Source: Penicillium oxalicum
Taxonomy: Eukaryota > Ascomycota > Eurotiomycetes > Eurotiales > Aspergillaceae
Assembly (NCBI RefSeq): GCF_001723175.1
Contig: NC_064650.1
Span: 1,054,001 to 1,118,000 of the forward strand
Length of the DNA stretch: 64,000 bases
Direction: 5' to 3'
The notes under the pieces are model-generated. The model did no database searches and had not been told where the DNA came from. It saw only the letters and a list, made by a program, of their open reading frames with translations. Below, one piece after another: positions 22,321 through 33,166 of this stretch; the first letter of the stretch is position 1; the number at the start of each line of letters is the position of its first letter. The position numbers and the translations under genes were made by a program.

Positions 22321-23512
22321 TCCCCGCCACGTCTGATGACATGATGGCTGGATATTACCCCGGGAAAAGCCTCATATCTAGTTGAAGGTGATCTGCAGGA
22401 GTAAGCGTCACTGCATGGACCTCTCCACCAAGACTTCCGCTGAGCCGCAGGTAGGGTTCGGTCCGTCCATGATGGACAATGGTCTTCCCACTTCGGAGAT
22501 GGCCGCGGCCCTATGTTTACTTTGGTACATCTCGATTTGACATGATGAGAGCTGGACGATAGGGCTAGTCAACTCCGGGTGATTCATGAACGAGAAAATG
22601 AGGAACGAGAATAGCGCGGGTGTTAATATATCATTCTCGGGTCCCTCCCCCGCCCATGTGCGACATGGGTTCCTTTGGATCTCGTCGGATTTAGTTTGGA
22701 AGATATTCTGTAAGCTCGAGGGGGACCATGAGAATTAATATTTGGTCCTGTTCCAGACGCTGGGAGCCTTATTGGAACACTTGCACAGAGCGGCGTTTAT
22801 ATGGGCTTATGGCCGCCTGGACACTGCTCGACTAGTTCGACTGGTGCTGGCGATCCCTCCTGTGCATCACTGGGCACCTGCAGCGGCAGCTAAGGTTGAT
22901 GTAGAGAGACCCAGTGCGGAAAAAGCCCACAGATCACTCAGGTTCCATCATGTTACACCTTGGATTTACGTTGAGGCCATCAATTGGACTTGAACTGAAC
23001 GCAGATCAGCAGGTCGCATCGTACACCTCGAGGTGAGCCTTACCACGTGCACCACTCGGCGGGAGTAGGATTACACATGTCATGGAAGATGGATGGAGTG
23101 CACTTCAGGTATTCGAGTGGCCTCTTGATCATAAGAATGTCTTTGTTAAGCGGAGTCACATGGCCTGTCACATGGTTCAAGAGATGAAAATGAATGGACT
23201 CTCTCGCCTGATCAATCTCATCTCGTCATGTTTGGTCAAGCTCGTTGTCCCGTCAATCCGCAGTTTCCATGATTCCTGTCAAGTCAATATCCTTGATATG
23301 ATGATATGCAGTTCGGTTGTGACGGCTAATACTAGTGGGCTAGCCTAGCCCATGGATAATAACCCCCAGAATCCCCCTCCAGGTCCACTTCTAGTGAGCA
23401 TGACATCCTCCCTTCGGCAGAGCGGGTCTCAAAAGTCAATTGGGCTTTCTCCCTGGATAGGTCCAGCCCTCAAAAGGCCCCTTCGAAGCTGTCCAGGAAT
23501 GAAGACGGGGGA

Positions 23513-23539
23513 GGGGGGGGGGGGGGGGGGGGGGGGGGG
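23513..23539. repeat. Run of 27 G
   Basis: A pure G homopolymer preceded by GACGGGGGA. Length is uncertain in most sequencing methods. Such a run could form a G-quadruplex. Confidence 0.9.
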
Positions 23540-24637
23540 ACGTCTGGACCACGGCCATAGCCTGTGTGCAAGTTCATTCTTGCAGATACGATCGAATATC
23601 TCCATTGGTTTAGCTCGGCAGTCGAACAGAAACGACCCGGCAAACTCAATTCGTAGCACTGTCACCTGGCTAGACCAGGAAACATTTTCCATCCTTATCT
23701 GGAAGGTTACTGGGGGTAAACATGCAAGCCGAACATCTAGCAGTGGTGAGCAACCATCATTTCTGCCCAGAAAAGCCCCTTGCCGGTTTCCGTTCCGCAA
23801 GTCAATTACTTCCGACAGATCTTATTCGTACTCTGCAAGGACCTTGAAGAATCGGAGATAAGCGAAGACTCAGACGAGACAGCTTGCCAACTAGAATGCA
23901 CTAGCATCAAACCACTTGATGAACAATATGGAGCGATATGTCTAATGGTATTCGAAAGTGCGATGAGAAAGAATTGACTCATGTGAGAGTAATTGAAACT
24001 GAGACCATGTCTCCCACATGGGGAAATCACGAGAGCATCATACGGTATGTGCATTCCGAGTTAAATATCGGAGGATTTTATCACACGTTTGACTGAGATT
24101 GAGGTGTTTGCCGCTCCAAGCTGTGTCGCGCGAGGCCTCGGCACGAAGAGCTTAATTGACTTCTTGCCCTACTATTGCGCTCCCCCCGCCGCCGGACTCC
24201 CCCTCGTTCTTATCCCTGTGGGGTGGCTCAGGAGACTTCTTTCCGGCCTTAATTTGCCGAGGAACGTCTCAGTCCTTGCTTTGGGCCTAGAGCTGTTCGA
24301 ACAGACTTTCTATGTCGAACAGAGCGCGCAAAGATTCGCGGGGAGTGTGAGGGATTTGTCTGTAGGTGTGGCATTCCTCTGAAAGGAATGTAGAACTAGC
24401 AATGATGGAACTGACGGGGACATGTGCTCGGCCGAGTCCAGACCTTGGGGGGTTCGGTATCAGCGAGATCTCTTCTGCTTCAGCCTCTTCTGCTCCGGCG
24501 AAGACCTATATATCAATCATCTTGGACCCCGAAACATGGACCTTGAATTGTGCCCCCAAGACAGAGACGACACGCATCTGTGATCAGCGACTTTAAGCTT
24601 GTGGAGGTAGTGATCCTCATTCTTGGAATCTTCCAAC

Positions 24638-26298
24638 ATGCCAATGGCCCGCTTTCTTGGCCTTCGAGGCAGCCGCCTTAATGCTGCTACCATCATCTGT
24701 GTTCTGATGCCTGGTATCCTTTCCGTGGGCTACAACGCCGCTTCACTGGGTGGTGTCCTGAGCCTCAGGAGCTTTGAGATGCAGTTCCGTGAAATCGATG
24801 TGGACGAGGCACTGGACAAAAATCATGCGTCCGCTGTTCAAGGCACCGTGATGGCAGTCTACACAATTGGTGGCTTCCTTGGTACATTTACTTGCATTTG
24901 GCTTGGTGACCTCCTGGGCCGTCGAAGAATCATCATGTGGGGGGCAATTGTCCAGATCGTCGGCGCGGTTCTCAACTCCTGTGCTTACAAACTGGCACAG
25001 CTGGTTGTTTGCCGTCTCGTTCTGGGTCTTGGGACCGGTGCTTTGCTGGGAACCATCCCTCTGTGGCTCACGGAGATCTCTCCGGCCGTCAAGCGTGGAT
25101 CGCACGTGGCTACGAAGGGCATCTTCGGTGGTCTTGGGTGCGCGATTGCTTTATTTTTGGACTTTGGACTCTCCTTGAGGGATGGCAAGATGGCTTGGCG
25201 CCTACCTGCAGCCTTCCCTATTATCTTCTCCCTCACCGTCGCTGGGTTCATCACTTTTCTCCCCGAGTCACCTCGCTGGTTGATACAGCGTGGCAGAATC
25301 GCCGAAGCTCGCGATACACTCGCAGCGCTGGAAGACCTGGCTTTGGATGACAGAGAGCTTGAAACCCGCATCGAAGATATGCAGGCATCTCTGAGACGCT
25401 CTGGCAATCAAAATACATTGAGACAGTTATTCTCGATGGGCCCTCAGCGAACGTCTCATCGTGCTTTTCTTGCTATGACGGCCATGACTTTTCTCCAGCT
25501 CACAGGTGCCACGGTGACTCAATTTTACAGTAAGTTCTTTTTCCCTCCCAAATCCCAAATCTTCCACCGAGGGCCTCGGCGGATCTGCAACGGAAGCTGA
25601 TATGAATGAAATTGTCATTCTCAACAGCCACCGCCATTTTCGAAAACAATCTTGGCTTGCAAGAATCCACCTCCAGACTTCTCGCCGCCGTGTATCAGCT
25701 CATGGGTCCCATCGGTGGCATCCTTTGTGTACTGACCATTGAACGACTGGGTCGTCGAGCCCTGCTGATGAGTAGTGCGGCGGGCAATACGATCTGTTTG
25801 ACATTGATCGCCATTCTCGGCTCCATGACCGGGAATCTTGCCGCCGCTCACGGAGCCGTGCTCTTCATCTTCCTGTTCCACTTCAGTTACATCATCGGCT
25901 TCGGAAGTATTCCATACCTCTACGCGTCCGAGATCGCACCTATGCAGCTTCGCGTCACAATCAGCAGCATCAGTATCAGTATCTCATGGGCGATCAGCAT
26001 TCTGGTCGCCAATGTCACGCCGATCGCTTTCAACAACATGGGCCAGCGATACTTTCTCTTCTACGCCGGATTCAATGCTTGCATGATCCCCGCCGTTTTC
26101 TACTTTTTCCCAGAGACGTCTGGACGTAGCTTGGAAGAGATTGACGAGGTCTTCACTTGTGCCAAAGGATTCCTGGATGCGGTCGCCATTGCAAAGAAAC
26201 TCCCGCCCCGAATGCAACTCGAGATACCGGCGGTGCCTGAGAAGGGGATGTTGGTGGATGCAAAGAGTCTTGATAGCCCCCTTGAAAGTCCTATCTAG
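24638..26298 (+). CDS. MFS sugar-type transporter
   Basis: Twelve-helix proton symporter of the major facilitator superfamily, sugar porter branch, at the plasma membrane. Exons 24638-25529 and 25628-26298 give 520 residues. The intron has a GTAAGT donor and CTCAACAG acceptor and restores a threonine codon. Sugar porter signatures occur in order: GDLLGRRRIIMWG after helix 2, RLVLGLGTGALLG, the loop PESPRWLIQRGR after helix 6, ERLGRRALL after helix 8, PYLYASEIAPMQLR in helix 10 and FPETSGRSLEEIDEVF after helix 12. All are complete, so the gene looks intact. The substrate cannot be read from the sequence; members carry hexoses, disaccharides, quinate or lactose. The start is the ATG giving MPMARFLGLRG; an in-frame TTG lies just upstream. 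Confidence 0.93.
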
Positions 26299-27245
26299 TG
26301 GATATTGATGTGAGTAGAGAAGAAAAGTTCACACCGAAACCGCAATGCTCTAGTCGATCTGGCGATGTGTTTGACAGTGAACAGCTGTCAGGTATACTAG
26401 TATGTGCGGTACGCATCTAGCGCCTGTGACATAATACTTGATATAAATCCTACACTTTTCGAACTACTAAGTAGCCTTCCTACATGTAAGGGGGAAACTT
26501 CGTCCCCCTCGGAAATAAAGACCTCGCGAAGCAAGCGACATAGAATTTGAATCAAGTTTGAAGTCTATACCAAACCTTGACGTCTAGCAAATTAGCTATT
26601 CAATCAACCACTAGATACTAAAGTACCATACATTAAGAATCCTTTACAGATTCGTTATCGAAACCGGCATCTAATTCAGCATCTAATTCGATATAAGGTC
26701 CGGTTAACCTTAAATCACCTAACACTATTATCTCACACCGCTCGTAGTAGCTAATAGTGGTAACGATGGCGGCGGGGCCGATTGCATGGAGACTTTTGCG
26801 CCCTATTAGAGACATACATTCGGGCGGATCTTCTGGCAGGGACATCCAGAAACCCCTATGGACTACTCAGACACGCGGTTCATGCTACGAGAGGGGTAGA
26901 GTTTATGCTCTGAGCCCAGCTCCTTGGTCAATTTAGGAGCGTGACGGACACAGCGCGGGTTTGAACCACCCGCGGACTGCTTGCGAGGACCATCAGGACT
27001 CTTCTGTGAAGATACAGGGTATGTATCATGATAGAACGGGCATCAAACCTAGAAGCACGGGGGTAGCCAAATACGGCAAGGCAGAGAGGGCTAGCCCCGG
27101 CCCCAGATAGTGCCCTTCCAGCAAATCGAGCCCTAAGCCTGACAGATCCGTGTGTGAATGAATGAATACATACTACTACTACTCTTACCAACTCTACCAC
27201 CAACAATAATAGCAGTCGACACATCGACATAACAAAAGCCATTCT
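26299..27245. other. Convergent spacer between the MFS and HNH genes
   Basis: Both genes end here. The middle part (about 26450-26760) is rich in CTA/TAG triplets and A/T compared with its surroundings, as seen in old mobile-element debris. A 70-codon ATG frame on the minus strand (26633-26845) has no recognisable match. Confidence 0.4.
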
Positions 27246-28637
27246 TCAATCCTTTTCCACCCATGAAGAATATTCAAAAGACAGGTCGTCTCCATTTGAC
27301 CCGTCATCGTCCGTCGACTGCTCGTCTTCTGGAGCCTCCTGGTTGGTGTCCAGAATGGACGACCGGTTCTTGACTTGATTGGCCGCGACTTCGAGAAGGA
27401 GGTCCGAGTTCCCGACCGTTGGGCATGAAGCACCCTGCAGCAGGGGCTTATACTCATGTCCCAGCTCTTCTACAAAAGCCAAGAGCATGTTCTTTGGGAG
27501 ATATCTCCCCGGGGTGCACCAGAAAGGCCTCCCATCTTCATGCTTCAAAGAGTCCGCGGCCCGTTGACCGGCCTTGGCCTCGTTGTGCTGCCAAGCGTGG
27601 CGAAGCACCTGAATGCAGTAATGGAAGTAGACGTACCTTGCGGATGGTCGAAACGAGGTACGAAACTGGAGTTTGCGGCCGTCAAGGTCACGGAATGTCA
27701 GAGGATGGAGGCGGTACACTCGGTCATCAAGTCTGTCCCATTTCTGGTCTAGGATCTTGACTTGGTAATCGCGCGGCTCATTTAGGAGCCACGTCTTGAT
27801 GGTTTCAATCGACATGCAGGTGCTTTCAGGGAGATGAGGGACAATTGCCAGCTTTCCTATGTCGAAAACCTTCTCGATGTGAACCGGAAGAAGAAGGCCA
27901 TTTCGAGGCGAAAAAAGCTCAGACTGGGCTTTTCTGCCAAATATGGCATCCATCGCGTCCTGACCATGCCCCCATGCAAAAAGATGACTGGCGACAACAA
28001 GGTCCGAGTCCAGGTACTCTCCCATTATCGGGCACCAAAGCGCATCATACCCAGGCTCCTTTGAATCGTGTACCTCAATAAGAGCTTGGCGAAAGTTGGC
28101 TTGATCCGCTGTGGGTCGCTTGCCAACGCCTGTCGTCCGAATTCCAAGACCGATCTTCGAAGAGACAAAAAGCTTCATGAAAGCAGTGCGTGCTGGACTT
28201 TCCCTTTCTTGAAGTGCCTCTCTTCGCTTCTCATAGATTTTCTTTGTCTGTTCTGAGGCCTTGATCTGTTCGGAAAACCTTTGAGCCTCGGGAGTCTCTT
28301 TCCACTCGTCCTCGGACAGCTTTGATTCCACGATCGAGACTTTGCGATCCGATTCGTACACCTTGAGATGTATATCTTCCAATTCGGCCGCTGTGCTCCA
28401 GAACGAAGCATCGAAGGAAGCTTGGGCCTTCAATTTTGCACTCCGAGCTTTGAGCTCTTTCGTCAACTCCAATTTCCTTTTTTTCTCCACGGCAATGTCG
28501 CAAAGCGGCGAAGACGCCATCGATCCCGTCGATGAGGTGCAATTGATGAAATGTTTACGCTTCGTTGTCACTCCGCTTTCGATAGAGCGGCTGTCGCCGG
28601 AAGATCCAGCACAGGTCACCTCACTTGACCAGGACAT
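27246..28637 (-). CDS. HNH nuclease-domain protein
   Basis: From the first in-frame ATG the product is 463 residues. A lysine/glutamate-rich coiled-coil region covers about 45-150. The HNH domain is at about 202-260: CPIMGEYLDSDLVVASHLF, then FSPRNGLLLPVHIEKVFD. This gives the order Cys, His, Asn and His/Asp expected of the HNH_2 type, in which His and Asn hold the metal. The C-terminus is acidic. Fungal genomes carry many such proteins of unknown role, often in variable regions; DNA cleavage is inferred from the domain only. The frame stays open for at least 100 codons upstream of this ATG, and the segment just before it (KIVLLSWQKGPVEE) looks possibly coding. The true start, perhaps in an upstream exon, is therefore unresolved. 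Confidence 0.75.
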   Translation of the reverse strand: MSWSSEVTCAGSSGDSRSIESGVTTKRKHFINCTSSTGSMASSPLCDIAVEKKRKLELTKELKARSAKLKAQASFDASFWSTAAELEDIHLKVYESDRKVSIVESKLSEDEWKETPEAQRFSEQIKASEQTKKIYEKRREALQERESPARTAFMKLFVSSKIGLGIRTTGVGKRPTADQANFRQALIEVHDSKEPGYDALWCPIMGEYLDSDLVVASHLFAWGHGQDAMDAIFGRKAQSELFSPRNGLLLPVHIEKVFDIGKLAIVPHLPESTCMSIETIKTWLLNEPRDYQVKILDQKWDRLDDRVYRLHPLTFRDLDGRKLQFRTSFRPSARYVYFHYCIQVLRHAWQHNEAKAGQRAADSLKHEDGRPFWCTPGRYLPKNMLLAFVEELGHEYKPLLQGASCPTVGNSDLLLEVAANQVKNRSSILDTNQEAPEDEQSTDDDGSNGDDLSFEYSSWVEKD

Positions 28638-31444
28638 CTCTTCCACTGGGCCCTTCTGCCAAGACAAGAGAACGATCTTGGGAAGGGGGAAGCGGCCCGT
28701 TTGGCAGATCGCAGAGTGTTTCCGAGATAAAACGGTAAGAGCTTTTGGATTAAAGTATAATTCTGTCTTGGAAGAAGCAGATGCTCCTCCTGTATAAATG
28801 GAAGGGCTTGAAGATGAATATGAGGGTGAGAATAAGGCTATGGGGAAGAGAAGAATTCTTGCAATTGGGAAAAGACGAGAATCGATATGAATGACAGGGA
28901 ACTGGTTGGCAAGAGTACACTACAACATTCTGACGGCTCGATGTCAACAAAGGCGGCGGCTGCAAGGAAAGAGCTACTCTAATACGATATATCGACGTCA
29001 GTGCAATTGCTGGAAGCTCAGTTCACTCTCACATTGGAAGAATTTATCGACGATGACTCACTTTTAACAAAAGAGAGCGGGCTTGGGGAAAGAGTGAACG
29101 TTTTGACACATAAAAAAACCCACGGTTCAGCTGCAAGAAATTCGTGGGCGGCGCGAATCAAAAAACGGAAAGGCGAAGGTGACCTGATCAGATTCGCCGA
29201 ATCAATGTGTCGGGAAGTCAGCAAGAGAGCTATCAATGAAGTAATTGTGGACTTGAAAGTCACAAATGGTCGATTCAAAGTCCGGCAAGCGAGACCCATG
29301 TCCTCTGAAGACGAAAGTTGACCCTGGCAGAGAACCGATATCCAAGGCTGATGTTCAAAAGAGAGAACTTGGAGATATCACTAATATGATGTCAGGGCTG
29401 GGCGACTCCAGACCACATCCTCTCACAGCAAGGAGAAAGAGGAAATGAGGCATTCGGACAGTATTCAACTATCCTCATTCATCATCACGCATCCATCATT
29501 TCGTGAGCCTTTACTTGACCGAAGCGCGTCAACCCTTCCTTGAGCGAGAGTCACATCCCCTCCATAGTCGACTCCTCCGGCAAGAACATGGTTGCGAATC
29601 ATACTGCGTGTGAGACGACACAAGTTCTTGAGAACTCTCGCAGCGCCCCGAACGAACGAAGCATAATCTGCGCCGTCGGCGGGGGGCATTTATGCTCCGC
29701 AGAAAACCACATTGTCTTGAAATTGAAGCTCGTATCATTTTCGATAACGGGATAAGCGAAATCCTGCGGTGCGCAGACCATATGTGTGGTGGAGTCGATT
29801 GCCCGAGCGTGTACTGTGCTAAACGATACACCAGCATGTCCAACGCTTGGGAACGATCGAGGATGCAGCTCCCAGATGCTTCGAGAGAGGGGTCTGGAGA
29901 ATTCAAAGTGGCCAGCAGAGGAAGCAGACAGTCTCAGACAGTCACAGACATAAGAGCTCGAGATGGACAAGGCCAGAATATTCGATTTTGTCGCAAGGGA
30001 GGTCAGATACACACCAAGCCGACTGACTAGGGCCTGCCACCTGCAAGCTGCTGCTCTCCAGAACTTGCCCACCATCCAGGATATTCATCACTCCATTGGC
30101 TCAATCTGGTGATGTTTCTTAGTAAAGGGAGACATCGGCGAGAGACGTGAAAAGATGAAATCTTCAATCCCCCATGGCATAGACAGTCTCTGCGATATTG
30201 TGATTTTGATCAACGCTCATCCTCCTCAAGAAAAGTCTCCTCAATTTGAAAAAAAAACAACCACTGGGCAAGTCTGCAAGCAAAGTCAGGGCATTACTGA
30301 ATTTGTTGCGCCGAGATGATTGACCCCTAAGGGTCACGTAGCGCGTCGTCTGTGATCTCTCGTCGCCTGGCAAAAGACGGTTGGGGATCGGCAGTTTTCT
30401 CAAAGACATTCGATTGTCACACCGGGCTAGACACATCGACTTAGTGGTGGCAGCTTAGGTGCAAATCATCCTGCTTTAGATCGTTGGCCTGCATCTTTGC
30501 CCGACATCTCACCCTTGAATCCATTCCCACGCTAGAAAGCGAATCTACCACGCAAGTACAGTTACCACAACCAAGGAAGCATTGACCAATTTCTCTTTAA
30601 TGGACTGTGCTACGCGAGCCACGTTCTGCAAAGTCAAGAAATAAGCGGAGACACACACATCAAGACGATTATGGAGGAAAGATGGTGACCAGTTGGCCGC
30701 CGTCGCAAGTTCCTCGCCGAGTTGCCTTTTGCGGGCTCCCACCGCCGTCCAAAAGCGTGACCGCGACAGCAACAAGCTTTAGCGGAGTGCCTTCACCTCC
30801 ACCCACTTGTCCACCTCTTTTGCACGATTGGCCATCCACCGTCAGCAACTGAACACTGGCCCCCCAAGGATCTTGAGTTCTCCACCATTTGTCGAGCTTA
30901 CCTGCAGGTCTGATATCATTTAGTCTAGGTGATAGGGGAAAATACCCAATGAACACGACCATTTTATGAGCCGAGGGATTCTTTCCCATACAGTCGGATG
31001 TGCTGGATGCTCCCGGTGGCGCCGTGCAACCCTGGGGTACCCTACTTTCACCGCCGGCTGATAGGGTAGCCAGTGAATCGCAACGCAGAGTAAGCGGGCT
31101 GTTCAACTCGATGGACTAAAGAAACCGGTGTCATCGAGCCCACGGGCGGCTGGAGACGGGCAATAAACCTCCAAATCAGGTACTCGGACAATGTACGCCT
31201 TTCTCATCTGCGCGGTTTAGTTCGTTGTTCGTTACTTCTTCTCGCCGACTCGGCTGGCCAAGCCCCCTTTGGCACACACCATCTGCACTGAAAGGCGCCT
31301 TTCTCAGAGATTGTGATCATCTCTCAGCTTTCTAGTGTGGCCGTTGACGGAGGCCAGCCTCGTTTTCACCGACAGGAACGCGAAAAATTGGATGCCATTG
31401 CGGGCAACTCCTCAACCACCATCCGGCCTCAGCACCGCAGGCTG
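28638..31444. other. Gene-poor spacer of 2.8 kb between the HNH gene and the transporter relic
   Basis: It may contain the missing 5' end of the HNH gene close to 28.7-28.9 kb. A minus-strand frame of 158 codons at 29599-30075 starts with ATG. A GTG-started frame of 106 codons at 29001-29321 is charged and helical in appearance. Neither resembles a family I know. Confidence 0.4.
29599..30075 (-). CDS. Hypothetical 158-residue protein, doubtful
   Basis: An ATG-started frame. The product begins MVGKFWRAAACRWQALV and is serine- and arginine-rich with no domain I recognise. Two other minus-strand frames overlap it, and one of them (29465-29689, containing RSMIRNHVLAGGVDYGGDV) looks at least as protein-like. 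A spliced gene or a relic is possible; chance is also plausible. Confidence 0.2.
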   Translation of the reverse strand: MVGKFWRAAACRWQALVSRLGVYLTSLATKSNILALSISSSYVCDCLRLSASSAGHFEFSRPLSRSIWELHPRSFPSVGHAGVSFSTVHARAIDSTTHMVCAPQDFAYPVIENDTSFNFKTMWFSAEHKCPPPTAQIMLRSFGALREFSRTCVVSHAV

Positions 31445-31752
31445 CATGATCCCAGTGTGACGTTCGAGGAATACTACTACTATGCGCAACAGACTCGCGC
31501 TGAAGAGGAAGTGAAGGCCAGCCACAAGACAGGAATTTTTTCCATCGTCTTCCCTTCCAAGAATGACGGCAGTGTCGGTATCTTGCCCTACTACGCAAAT
31601 ACCTGTTGCTCAGCACGTTCAATATCTTATATTTCCTCGGTGCGCTGGCGCTTACGGGGCTTGGGGCTTACTCGGCGACAACGATTCTGCGTGAAGGCTA
31701 TCAGAGCGGCGCGACTTCCTCGTTCCCGTGTCTTAGCCCGCTGGATGATTGA
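31445..31752 (+). pseudogene. Relic of an amino acid transporter (Aa_trans family), core deleted
   Basis: The first part (31445-31570) encodes HDPSVTFEEYYYYAQQTR, then AEEEVKASHKTG and FPSKNDG, the cytoplasmic N-terminus typical of fungal neutral amino acid permeases. Only a few bases later, in another frame (31576-31752), comes LSTFNILYFLGALALTGLGA, then SATTILREGYQSGATSSF and PCLSPLDD before a stop. This is the last helix and C-terminal tail of the same family. Roughly nine membrane helices between them, about a kilobase, are missing. The N-terminal frame has no ATG upstream. The gene therefore cannot make a transporter. Family assignment is from remembered motifs. Confidence 0.75.
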
Positions 31753-33166
31753 TATTGTGAACGTGTATGTTTTTGTGTATGAGTGTGCTGTTGTGGCGAG
31801 GCCTTCCATGAAAGTTCAATGCTGCAATTGGCACGAGTGTTCTTTCGAGTGTTTGTCTGTATTTTCGGATCCTTTCAAATTTCGCACTACTAATGTGGAT
31901 TGTTGACATATGCCCGTTCCATCCATATAACTTTTGTCTGTTCGAAAGATTTGAATCCATCCGAGGATACGGTATGTACTACGATAAAATGTAAAGGAAC
32001 TTTGCAGCTTGGAGGATATCGGCACCCGAAAGATAAAAAGACCCAAACCAAGCCCCTTTTCAACGCCTAGTGAAGCCCGGTACCTATGAAGAGGCAGAGA
32101 AGCTATTGGTCCCGTCAGCAGTCAGTGCTCATTGTTAACCTTTCATCGACCTCTCGAGCCGTGATACAGACCGCGTATATGAAAATCGTCGAAATGCCGT
32201 CACCTTGCCCATTCCATCGCGCCCCTTTCTCAGACGAACCTTCAGCATCCGATCTAGAATACTCACCGTGCTTTGATCAGTAACCTATCGTCATCGAAGA
32301 AGACTCGTACGAACCGTACGTTTTCAACTTATAAATCTACCTTTAATTGTGGAACTGGGTTGTGCACTTAGAGTCCATCATTCATAGCGGCAACCAGATA
32401 GCAGTCTGCGATCAACATGGTTGATTCTGTAAGGACTGTATCACCAGAAAGTCACCGATGATTTCAGAATTTGCTCCTCGTGATATGTCCCCTTGCGGAT
32501 GGTGGTGATAGTGGTCAATCTCAATCTCCTTTCGGACTGCAGATCCTTGGCGGTTCAAAAGTCGCCGCAGAAAAAGATGTCCTCTTCAACGAGTGAACGA
32601 TAAAGAACAAGGATTGATGAGAACGGGAAAACTTTGTGCATGTGGCTGGTGGGCTGAGGTCATGCTGACTCTCAGCGGGAATTGGACAGGAACGGGCTTG
32701 GACTGCCCAGGGTCCTGCGAAAGAGGGAATGAGACGCTACAATTGAAGATGAGGAGGAAGAAGAAGGAGGATAACAGGATCGGTACTTTTGGTATTACAG
32801 GCAGTGTCTCCGTTCTGCCTTCCTTCCTTGAAGTAGACTTGGTCTTGGCAATTCTAGGCAATAGAGAGGTAGCCAAGATCTTGGAGCAAAGGACCCTGGC
32901 ACGTCTCATTTCCAACACTTGAACCCAACTCTTGAGGCTCGAGGCGCGCTCTGGACAGCCAACGTCTTATCACAAATCCGGAGTCTGTGTATACAGTCGT
33001 CTCATTCAAAGGTGTTCATTAGGTTGTATCCGGTAATGGAAAAGAAGAGAATGAAAAGGAAAAGGGGGGAAAAAAGTGACAAAAAGAGAAGGGACAAAAG
33101 AAAGAAAAGGGGCCGGGCATCAAAATGTACATGTTTTGGGTATCTTGGAAAATCAGTGAGAAATGA
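31753..33166. other. Spacer of 1.4 kb before the SAT4-type gene
   Basis: No gene is seen. A purine tract on the + strand (33053-33076) lies about 90 bases beyond the stop of the minus-strand gene and would be pyrimidine-rich in its 3' UTR. Confidence 0.45.

Larger units (their letters stand above)
21063..24637. other. Gene-poor spacer of 3.6 kb between ssk1 and the MFS gene
   Basis: Apart from a degraded minus-strand frame near the ssk1 side (listed separately) and a long G homopolymer, I see no gene. The frame 24366-24596, just upstream of the transporter, has no recognisable content. Confidence 0.45.

Noticed and set aside
26954..26974. Hairpin CGCGGGT..ACCCGCG with a TTGAACC loop, resembling a tRNA T-arm
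   Set aside because: No acceptor stem, D-arm or anticodon arm fits at the right spacing on either strand; it is a simple stem-loop.
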